From: Nitrospirota bacterium
GTDB taxonomy: Bacteria; Nitrospirota; Thermodesulfovibrionia; Thermodesulfovibrionales; JdFR-85
Assembly: GCA_013151785.1 (NCBI GenBank)
Contig: JAADHP010000017.1
Span: 1-12,903 of the forward strand
Direction: 5' to 3'
DNA length: 12,903 nucleotides
Each line of letters opens with the position of its first letter. Position 1 is the stretch's first letter. Below are positions 6,651 to 12,666 of this stretch, piece after piece. The notes under the pieces were generated by a model. The model was given only the letters and a program-made list of their open reading frames with translations, was not told the DNA's origin and ran no database searches. The translations under genes were made by a program, and so were the position numbers.

Positions 6651-6667
6651 TATATTGGATTTATAAT
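6637..6667 (+). promoter_or_regulatory. Possible internal promoter before rpsR
   Basis: TTGAAC (6637-6642) overlaps the end of ssb and a perfect TATAAT sits at 6662-6667 with a 19-bp spacer, longer than ideal. It is 22 bp upstream of the rpsR start. It could give extra rpsR-DUF507 transcript, but the AT-rich 39-bp gap makes a chance TATAAT quite likely. Confidence 0.3.
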
Positions 6668-6689
6668 ATCTGATGAAAGGAGTAGGAAG

Positions 6690-6908
6690 GTGAGAAGGTT
6701 CCATACAAGAAAATTCTGCAAGTTCTGCGCAGAGAAGATGTCCTTTATTGATTACAAGGATTACAGGCTTCTTCGACACTATATGACAGAGCGTGGCAAG
6801 ATCCTTCCAAGAAGGATGACCGGAACATGTTCACGTCACCAGAGAGAACTTACCACAGCAATCAAAAGGGCAAGGAATATAGCACTTTTACCGTTCATGG
6901 AAAGGTAG
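6690..6908 (+). CDS. rpsR: 30S ribosomal protein bS18
   Basis: The 72-residue bS18 contains IDYKDYRLLRHYMTERGKIL (20-39), PRRMTGTCSRHQREL (40-54) and AIKRARNIALLPF (57-69), all diagnostic. It uses a GTG start: AAAGGAG lies 7 nt upstream, and the first ATG downstream would remove conserved sequence. C10, C13, C47 and H50 form a CxxC...CxxH set, so this looks like a zinc-binding ('C+') version of bS18. It pairs with bS6 in the 30S platform. The usual downstream rplI (bL9) is not in this operon; instead a DUF507 gene begins 1 bp after the stop. Confidence 0.96.
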   Translation: MRRFHTRKFCKFCAEKMSFIDYKDYRLLRHYMTERGKILPRRMTGTCSRHQRELTTAIKRARNIALLPFMER

Positions 6909-6909
6909 T

Positions 6910-7191
6910 ATGAGGGTTCCCAGATCCTGGGTCAGGCCAATGGCAAAAAGGATTATTGAGGATCTGATAAAAAGGGCATATATCTCGCCCAGGATATCAG
7001 AGGAAGAGCTTATCGAAATAACACATGATATTCTCCTTGATGAACTGATGGTAGAAGACCGTCTTAATGAAGAAGTCCGGGAGATTTTGAAGAAGTATGA
7101 GTCCGAGATAGAGGGAAAAAGGCTTGATTATAAAACACTTTTTGATTTAACAAAAAGAAAACTCGTGAAGGAAAGGAACATTATCCTCTGA
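6910..7191 (+). CDS. DUF507 family protein (first of a tandem pair)
   Basis: The 93-residue protein is rich in Lys, Arg and Glu and predicted mostly helical. Residues 44-60 (DELMVEDRLNEEVREIL) line up with DELKIADEIDKAVRKKL of the next gene, and overall length and layout agree, so the two are paralogues of DUF507. This copy is the more divergent: it lacks the EWDVLYKKFF-type C-terminal block and has DYKTLFDLTKRKL instead. The ATG is 1 bp after the rpsR stop and no strong ribosome-binding site separates them, suggesting translational coupling. DUF507 proteins have no established function that I know of. Their position with ribosomal genes hints at an RNA- or ribosome-linked role, which is inference only. 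Confidence 0.75.
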   Translation: MRVPRSWVRPMAKRIIEDLIKRAYISPRISEEELIEITHDILLDELMVEDRLNEEVREILKKYESEIEGKRLDYKTLFDLTKRKLVKERNIIL

Positions 7192-7469
7192 TGCTTTCAG
7201 ATGACAAGATAATCCATATGAGCCATGTGCTCTTCAGGGAGTGGCAAAAGAGAGGGGTTGTAGATTTCCTTGAGGATGAGGGAAAGATCAGAAGGCAGAT
7301 CAGGCGTTCTATAATGGATGAGTTAAAGATAGCTGATGAGATTGACAAGGCGGTACGGAAAAAGCTGGAGTCCTATTCAAAGAAATTAATCGAGGGAACT
7401 CCCGAATGGGATGTTCTCTATAAAAAGTTTTTTCAAGAGGAAGAAAAGCGAAGAGGAAGAGATCTCTAA
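7191..7469 (+). CDS. DUF507 family protein (second of a tandem pair)
   Basis: The 92-residue protein matches DUF507 well: MLSDDKIIHMSHVLF at the start, DELKIADEIDKAVRKKL (43-59) in the centre and PEWDVLYKKFFQEEEKRR (71-88) at the end. It is charged and helical, with no signal peptide or membrane segment. Its ATG overlaps the TGA of the preceding paralogue by one base (TGATG), so the two are translated in coupled fashion and probably in equal amounts, which suggests a heteromeric pair. Function is unknown. The frame of the following cyclase is already open within its last codons. Confidence 0.85.
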   Translation: MLSDDKIIHMSHVLFREWQKRGVVDFLEDEGKIRRQIRRSIMDELKIADEIDKAVRKKLESYSKKLIEGTPEWDVLYKKFFQEEEKRRGRDL

Positions 7470-7525
7470 TATACCTTGCCACAGGTGCTTCAATAGTTTT
7501 ACTCTCAGGAGCCCTTTATTTTTCT

Positions 7526-9430
7526 TTGCCTGTCAGAAGCCTGCCAGGGTTTTTTTTAATAGCATTTTTATTTGCTGCCTGTAATTTATATTTCTTTTAT
7601 CAACTGCGTGAATCTATTCAGGCCGTGGTGTTCATATTCTTTGTCCAGGCTATTATCGAAGGGCTCTTTCAGCTCAAGGGCAATACCTGGATACATCTAC
7701 TAACCATACCCCTGCCTGTCCTTTTCAGTCCCGTGCTTAATCTGAAGGCACTAATCTTTATTTTACTGCTTCAACCCCTTGTACATATCAGGGATTTTTT
7801 CCATGCTGAAATCTTGGATACCAATATTATGGTACTGATTGTTGCACTCCTTTCCCTTGGCATATGGGCTATTTTCTACAAAAAAAACGAACAGTTGAAA
7901 GAACTTACAGCATCATTTGACAAGCTGAACAGGGAAGCAAGAGAAATAGCAGATAGTGCTTCAGTGTTGAATGATGACCTCATATTGTCAAGGTATGTTA
8001 CAGACAGAGAGGAGATTGTTAGAGACATAAAGGGAATACTGAACATACTGGAACGTGCTATTACAGCAGATAAAGTGATATTTTTTATGCAGAAGAGTGA
8101 TGATCTGCATTACTTTGCATCAAGCATTGACAATGAATTTGAAACTACCGGGGAAGGCATTATTTATTCTGTACTTACCAGAGCACAGCCTCTGCTGTAC
8201 TGTCCAGATGAGTCTGACAGGAAGATAGAGTTCGGTTATGTCAGTGACCAGCACATTAACAGCTTTATATCCATCCCTGTAAACGACGGAAGAATTACTA
8301 TCGGTGTACTGGCAGCGGAAAGCAGACGGTACAAAGCATTCCAGCAACATGACCTTGATGTAATGCTCATAGTGGCAGAAGAGATCGTGAGAATAATGAG
8401 ACGCCACCGGGTTATCTCACAGTTCAGGCTTGCCCATCAGGGTCTCAGGATTCTACATGATGAAAGCTCAGGTCTTATGGAACTGCTTGAGCTTGAAGGC
8501 ATCTGCTCAAGGATTATAAAGGCGACAGAGCGGCTGGCAGGAGCAGAGGTCATTCTTTTGCTGAAAAAACAGAGGGGCTTCAGGGTATACTCCTCTTCGT
8601 CTCTGGAGATGAAGGCAGAGAGGATAAATTCATTGAAAGGCACAGTGCTTGAGATGGTTGTTTCCAATAAAGAACCATTGCATCTGTCAGACCTGTCGCA
8701 ATTCAAAAAAGGATTAAAGGGTATAGTGGAAGATGAGTATAAGAGCCTCCTTGCCATGCCTGTGGTGAAGGAAAATCAGATCAGGGGAATTCTGGTTGTA
8801 CTTTCAAAGAAAAAAGGCGGGTTTAGCTCGCTGCAGGTAGACCTTCTAAAGGTTCTTATCAACCAGGCCTTTGAATCAATAGAGAATGCCCTTCTCCATG
8901 AAGAAATTAAGATGCTGGCGTATACAGATGGCCTTACAGGGCTTCTGAATCACAGGAGGTTCCAGGAGTCCATTGACAGGGAACTTAAAAGGGCAGAGCG
9001 ATATAATGAGAGAGTCTCTTTGATCCTGACAGATATAGACCATTTCAAAAATGTGAATGACACCTATGGGCACCCTGTTGGTGATAAGGTCCTGAGGGAA
9101 GTGGCCAGGATGATCAAGAGTACAGTAAGGGAGATCGACATACCAGCTCGTTACGGAGGAGAGGAGTTTGCCATTATATTACTGAATGCTGACGTGATTA
9201 TCGCAAAGAGGACTGCTGAAAGGATCCGTAAAAAGGCAACAGAATTGAGCTTCAAGGCTGATGGAAGGGTCTTCGGTGTTACCCTCAGCCTTGGTGTTGC
9301 CACCTATCCTGATGATGCAACGGAAAGGGAGGATCTTATTAACAAAGCAGACCAGGCCTTATATTTTGCAAAAGAGAATGGCAGAAACAGAACAGTGCTC
9401 TTCCGGGAGGTCAGGCCAGAAAGTCCCTGA
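7526..9430 (+). CDS. Membrane-anchored GAF-GAF-GGDEF diguanylate cyclase
   Basis: Counting from the TTG at 7526 the product has 634 residues. The N-terminal ~118 residues hold several hydrophobic segments (about 8-26, 32-48, 56-85, 100-118), followed by a Lys/Glu-rich linker helix (about 120-150). Two GAF-like sensor domains follow (about 160-292 and 315-455). The GGDEF domain (about 462-625) has DGLTGLLNHRRF (468-479), DIDHFKNVNDTYGHPVGD (503-520) and an intact GGEEF active site (544-548). A REID I-site (535-538) sits exactly five residues before it, so c-di-GMP synthesis with product inhibition is expected. The start is doubtful: the frame is open from 7424, the stretch 7463-7525 encodes basic residues then a membrane-like segment, yet no ATG, GTG or TTG exists there. 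AGGAG is 14 nt from the TTG, rather far. It is the last gene of the rpsF operon. Confidence 0.9.
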   Translation: MPVRSLPGFFLIAFLFAACNLYFFYQLRESIQAVVFIFFVQAIIEGLFQLKGNTWIHLLTIPLPVLFSPVLNLKALIFILLLQPLVHIRDFFHAEILDTNIMVLIVALLSLGIWAIFYKKNEQLKELTASFDKLNREAREIADSASVLNDDLILSRYVTDREEIVRDIKGILNILERAITADKVIFFMQKSDDLHYFASSIDNEFETTGEGIIYSVLTRAQPLLYCPDESDRKIEFGYVSDQHINSFISIPVNDGRITIGVLAAESRRYKAFQQHDLDVMLIVAEEIVRIMRRHRVISQFRLAHQGLRILHDESSGLMELLELEGICSRIIKATERLAGAEVILLLKKQRGFRVYSSSSLEMKAERINSLKGTVLEMVVSNKEPLHLSDLSQFKKGLKGIVEDEYKSLLAMPVVKENQIRGILVVLSKKKGGFSSLQVDLLKVLINQAFESIENALLHEEIKMLAYTDGLTGLLNHRRFQESIDRELKRAERYNERVSLILTDIDHFKNVNDTYGHPVGDKVLREVARMIKSTVREIDIPARYGGEEFAIILLNADVIIAKRTAERIRKKATELSFKADGRVFGVTLSLGVATYPDDATEREDLINKADQALYFAKENGRNRTVLFREVRPESP

Positions 9431-10436
9431 GTTCTTCAAGGATATCCTGAATATCAGGCACAGCAGGAAACCATTCCTTCCCTGTTATAGCATTTGTGCA
9501 GGTCTTATATACCAGTGAAATTAACTCCTTTAGCCTTGGTGGTAGAGGCTCTGGGGGTGTGTTTACAAGTGCCTTCCAGTTCATCCTGTCCTTTTTCTTT
9601 GCCTCCTCTACTGCATGGTACCAGTCTGTTTTTCTATAGTACAGACGAGCTATCTCCTTACTCACAGGTATTCCATTGTAAGTGAAACGACACTCATCAA
9701 GTGTTCCCAGTACATCAACTACCATCAGTCTTCTATCAGGATCAAAGGCGAGTTCGATCTTACCATCCTCGTTATTAAGACCAATTCTGGCAAATTCTTC
9801 TGTTATAAGCCTGTTGATTCTATCAGTGAGGTTGTGGATCTCCTGGAGTTCTGATTCACTTAACGAGGCTATCTCCTGTGCTTCCTGCCAGGTGATATAC
9901 CTGTCTGTTATCTCCAGTTTTGTAGAGACATCATAAACGGGTTTTTCAAGTTTTTCTCCTGGTTGTAGTGGAGCAGAAAGACCAAGTGTCTCGGGAGAGA
10001 TTTCACCTCTGTTCATCCTTTTCAGGAGACTACTGCCTTCAGGAATGGAATTTCTGTATATTATCTCAAGGGGGATCAGAAAATTGCCTCTCTGTGATTT
10101 GTAAATGGAATAATCATATCCATTGTCTGTATACTCAGGTTTTAAGACCCGTACAAGTCGAACTTCCATTATGTTGGAAGGGCCTTTTAGTTTGTTTAAC
10201 TCCTTGCATTTGCTATCCTCTATCAATCCAACATAGTGGGTCTTTATCCCCATATCCTCTAAACGTTCAAAGAAATAGGCACCAAGCAAAGCAATAGATG
10301 CCCCTTTGTCAGGTATATGATCAGGCATTTCTCCCCAGTCGAAGACAGAATACCTGTCAGAAAATATAAACCTTCCCTGACCAGTTGAGTTTTCAGTTGG
10401 TGGTGTAATAATCTCCAGGTCTTTAACACTACCCAT
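9411..10436 (-). CDS. purC: SAICAR synthetase (phosphoribosylaminoimidazole-succinocarboxamide synthase), long form
   Basis: This protein ligates aspartate to CAIR using ATP to make SAICAR in purine synthesis. Family motifs in order are GSVKDL (2-7), SDRYSVFD (26-33), IPDKG (41-45), PLEIIYRN (122-129) with GSS (134-136), STKLE (171-175), GKIELAFD (225-232) and DVLGTLDECRF (241-251), which corresponds to the D-x-x-G-T-P-D-E-S-R-F signature with P replaced by L and S by C. At 341 residues it is longer than the ~235-residue enterobacterial PurC; the extra length includes a C-terminal helical tail after about 265. The ATG lies inside the purE end (8-nt overlap) with GAGGAG 7 nt upstream. The 3' end overlaps the cyclase gene tail to tail by 20 bp. 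No purK or other pur gene is in view. Confidence 0.9.
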   Translation of the reverse strand: MGSVKDLEIITPPTENSTGQGRFIFSDRYSVFDWGEMPDHIPDKGASIALLGAYFFERLEDMGIKTHYVGLIEDSKCKELNKLKGPSNIMEVRLVRVLKPEYTDNGYDYSIYKSQRGNFLIPLEIIYRNSIPEGSSLLKRMNRGEISPETLGLSAPLQPGEKLEKPVYDVSTKLEITDRYITWQEAQEIASLSESELQEIHNLTDRINRLITEEFARIGLNNEDGKIELAFDPDRRLMVVDVLGTLDECRFTYNGIPVSKEIARLYYRKTDWYHAVEEAKKKDRMNWKALVNTPPEPLPPRLKELISLVYKTCTNAITGKEWFPAVPDIQDILEELRDFLA

Positions 10437-10902
10437 TTAATAGCTCCTCATCATCCCTCAGAATCTTTTCCTTCGACTCTGCCTGGTAGGCTATTACCTT
10501 CTTCTGAATCTCTGGATTTGACAACCCAAGAATCTTTGCTGCTGCCAGAGCTGCAGCCTCAGGCTCAAGTACAATCAATGGAGCAACACCAGAGGGCATT
10601 CTAAGACTTGAAAACACATCAACTCCTGCAAAGGTGTCACTATAAGGAGGACATGCTATAACAGGACAATGTGTCTGAGCATCAACGAAGCCGCTCAGGG
10701 CATTACTCCTTCCTGCAATGGTTATAAATACAACTTCCTGATCATCATACTCCTTTATAATCTCAAAGCATCTCATTGGAACCTTGTGTGCTGATGCAAT
10801 CCTCATTACAACAGGGATATCAAACCCCTGAAGACAGGATTTGATTCTCTCTGCCCACGACATATCTGCCTTGGAGCCCATTATAATTATAACCCTGCCC
10901 AT
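10429..10902 (-). CDS. purE: Class II PurE: phosphoribosylaminoimidazole (AIR) carboxylase
   Basis: The 157-residue PurE-fold protein starts MGRVIIIMGSKADM, with the GSxxD phosphate loop. Three blocks match class II PurE as in the PurE part of animal PAICS rather than the bacterial class I mutase: SAHKVP (37-42), AGRSNALSG (63-71) where class I has AGAGGAAHLPG, and DVFSSLRMPSG (95-105) with VLEPEAAALAAAKILGLSN after it. Class II enzymes carboxylate AIR directly to CAIR with CO2, while class I needs N5-CAIR from PurK. I therefore infer a PurK-independent step feeding PurC, which is encoded next with an 8-nt overlap. AAGGAG precedes the ATG by 8 nt. Upstream is a long leader and an extended -10 promoter. 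Confidence 0.93.
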   Translation of the reverse strand: MGRVIIIMGSKADMSWAERIKSCLQGFDIPVVMRIASAHKVPMRCFEIIKEYDDQEVVFITIAGRSNALSGFVDAQTHCPVIACPPYSDTFAGVDVFSSLRMPSGVAPLIVLEPEAAALAAAKILGLSNPEIQKKVIAYQAESKEKILRDDEELLNG

Positions 10903-10962
10903 TGATTACTCCTTTTTAATGGCTTCGAAACACAGAAAACTTGGGTGTTTAAAAATTATCAA

Positions 10963-11020
10963 AGGCTCTATTTCCCAGAGCCTGTTCTAAGATTCGGCTA
11001 CTGTATTCATCACCGAGAAC
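10963..11020 (-). promoter_or_regulatory. Structured purE leader with attenuator-like hairpin
   Basis: On the minus strand the leader first forms a bulged stem (AGAAC-type arms 11020-11016 with 10988-10984, extended by CCG/CGG at 11013-11015 with 10995-10997). Directly abutting it is a perfect 7-bp stem AGGCTCT/AGAGCCT (10983-10963) with a 7-nt loop. This second stem is followed by TTTGATAATTTTT, as in an intrinsic terminator. Placed 60 bp before the purE start, it could act as an attenuator. I did not recognise a purine, ZTP or other known riboswitch consensus, so the ligand or factor, if any, is unknown. Confidence 0.4.
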
Positions 11021-11035
11021 CTTAATTGAAATCAA

Positions 11036-11044
11036 ATTATAGCA
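11036..11044 (-). promoter_or_regulatory. Extended -10 promoter for purE-purC
   Basis: The minus strand reads TGCTATAAT (11044-11036), a perfect -10 hexamer with the TGn extension; no good -35 is visible, which is common with extended -10 elements. Transcription would begin near 11030, giving a leader of about 128 nt to purE. Confidence 0.55.
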
Positions 11045-11060
11045 CAAGTAATATCTTAAA

Positions 11061-11069
11061 TGGTATACT
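11061..11069 (+). promoter_or_regulatory. Extended -10 promoter for the M23 peptidase operon
   Basis: TGGTATACT is a TGn plus a one-mismatch -10, about 31 bp before the ATG, with AAGGAG at 11087-11092 as ribosome-binding site. A second TATAAT at 11077-11082 is too close to the ribosome-binding site to be useful. The -35 is poor. It is back-to-back with the purE promoter. Confidence 0.5.
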
Positions 11070-11100
11070 AAAAAACTATAATTTTTAAGGAGCAGGAATT

Positions 11101-12369
11101 ATGAGTCTTTCCTTTCAAAAACAACCGAATAAGCGTGTTAAGAAGTATCTTATAGTTGTTCTGCTGCCCTTTTTATTGCTTTTGCTCTTCTATGGTGTTT
11201 ATAAGATATTTCTGGTTGCACCTCCCAAGATAGAAGGACTGGAGGCCTTTGAGTTTCTTCCAGCCAAGAAGACAGTGCATATAAAAGGACAGAACATCCA
11301 GAAAATAGAAATCCATATAAAACAGGGGGTTAAAGATATAGAAATACTTCGAGAAAGTCCTGAAAAGGCTCTGGTTGAGTACCGACTGGAAATAGACCCA
11401 AAGGCACTTGGATTGACCGATGGCACTGCAGTGGTCAGTGTTGTAGCCAGATCAAGCCTGATAAAAAAATTTCAAAGGGATATTAAGGCTGAGATAGACA
11501 CTGTTGCTCCACGGCTTCAGATAGTAAATGCTCCGACACTGGTACGCCAAGGTGAAACTGGCAGGGCTATATTACATGCAGTTGATGCTGATACTGTTTA
11601 CATAACTTATGGTACCTATCAATTTAAGGCCTATGAGACTAACAGGAATAGCTATTTTGTCCTTTTCCCTGTACCGTATAATAGCAAAAAAGGGGATGTC
11701 TTCTATGCAGTTGCCAGGGACAGGGCTGGCAACATTACCACACGGGCATTACCCACCAGAATCAGGGAGGGTTCTTTCAGAAAATCTACCATAAAGATTA
11801 GTGACGATTTTATTCAGCGTGTTGTCTTTCCTCTGCTGAATCAATCAGAAGTTGATGACCCGGACCCGGTGAGTGCATTCAAAAAGGTAAACGAGGATTG
11901 GCGGAAGAGAGATACAGCAAGGGTATATGAAATAGGACAGAACTCTATATCTGAAAGGCTTTGGAAGGGGAGATTCCTGCAACTGAAAAACAGCAAAGTG
12001 ATGGCTCGCTATGGAGACAGGCGTATATACACTTACAGGGGCAAAGTAATCAGCAACAGTGTGCATCTTGGTTTTGATCTTGCCTCCACCACCTTTGCAC
12101 CGGTAGAGGCTGCTAATACAGGGGAGGTAAGGTTTGTAGGTGACATGGGGATATACGGTAACACAGTAATCATAGATCATGGGCAGGGGTTGATGAGTCT
12201 GTACGGTCATCTGTCAGAAATCTTTGTTAAGAAAGGTGATCGGGTAAAAAAAGGCGACCTCATTGCACGCACAGGCTCAACAGGCTTTGCAGGAGGTGAC
12301 CATCTCCACTTTGGCATACTCGTGCAAGGAGGTTTCACCTCTATACTGGTGGGACTCGCGATGGATTAA
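11101..12369 (+). CDS. M23 (LytM-like) metallopeptidase, inner-membrane anchored, with probable C-terminal frameshift
   Basis: The 422-residue product has a basic N-terminus and one transmembrane segment (about 15-37), a roughly 270-residue periplasmic region of unknown fold, then an M23 peptidase domain (about 315-410). Zinc ligands by homology are H322 and D326 (HLGFD) and H403 (HLHFG); catalytic histidines are H370 (YGHLS) and H401. All are present, so it should cleave peptidoglycan cross-bridges or stem peptides, or act in cell-wall remodelling. The last ~12 residues (GGFTSILVGLAMD) do not look like the family, whereas the +1 frame reads VSPLYWWDSRWIKNNIL and stops at 12385. This resembles the usual PxEWWDxxWI end, so a small indel near 12328-12342 is likely. 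It heads an operon with the DUF167 and deacetylase genes. Confidence 0.9.
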   Translation: MSLSFQKQPNKRVKKYLIVVLLPFLLLLLFYGVYKIFLVAPPKIEGLEAFEFLPAKKTVHIKGQNIQKIEIHIKQGVKDIEILRESPEKALVEYRLEIDPKALGLTDGTAVVSVVARSSLIKKFQRDIKAEIDTVAPRLQIVNAPTLVRQGETGRAILHAVDADTVYITYGTYQFKAYETNRNSYFVLFPVPYNSKKGDVFYAVARDRAGNITTRALPTRIREGSFRKSTIKISDDFIQRVVFPLLNQSEVDDPDPVSAFKKVNEDWRKRDTARVYEIGQNSISERLWKGRFLQLKNSKVMARYGDRRIYTYRGKVISNSVHLGFDLASTTFAPVEAANTGEVRFVGDMGIYGNTVIIDHGQGLMSLYGHLSEIFVKKGDRVKKGDLIARTGSTGFAGGDHLHFGILVQGGFTSILVGLAMD

Positions 12370-12389
12370 GAATAACATATTGTAAGGTT

Positions 12390-12662
12390 ATGCACAGGTT
12401 AAAAGATATACCTTTCACAAAAACAAAAGAAGGTATTGTTATAAATATCAAGGTGGAACCCCGCTCATCAAGGGCAATGGTTGTTGGGCCCTATGGTGAT
12501 GCACTCAAGGTGAAACTCACCGCTCCGCCTGTGGATGGTGCTGCCAATAAGCAGCTTATTGAGATACTTGCCAGATATTTTAAAGTAAAAAAGTCATCCA
12601 TACGAATCATCAAAGGCCAGCAGTCCAAAAATAAGGTAGTAGAGATACAGGGACTGGAGTAA
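12390..12662 (+). CDS. DUF167/UPF0235 (YggU) family protein
   Basis: The 90-residue protein carries the DUF167 pattern: VEPRSSR (22-28), GDALKVKLTAPPVDGAANKQ (36-55) and KGQQSKNKVVEIQG (75-88). It is small, cytoplasmic and has no established biochemical function. Structures in the family show a small alpha/beta fold suggesting nucleic acid or protein binding, but that is not proven. No good ribosome-binding site precedes the ATG (AAGG is only 2 nt away), yet the frame-corrected end of the M23 gene stops 4 nt before it. This supports translational coupling and the longer M23 reading. The next gene starts 4 nt after its stop. Confidence 0.88.
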   Translation: MHRLKDIPFTKTKEGIVINIKVEPRSSRAMVVGPYGDALKVKLTAPPVDGAANKQLIEILARYFKVKKSSIRIIKGQQSKNKVVEIQGLE

Positions 12663-12666
12663 CAAG

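Noticed and set aside
10903..11030. Purine, ZTP/ZMP or tetrahydrofolate riboswitch upstream of purE
   Set aside because: The conserved core sequences of these classes as I know them are not present; only generic stems can be supported.
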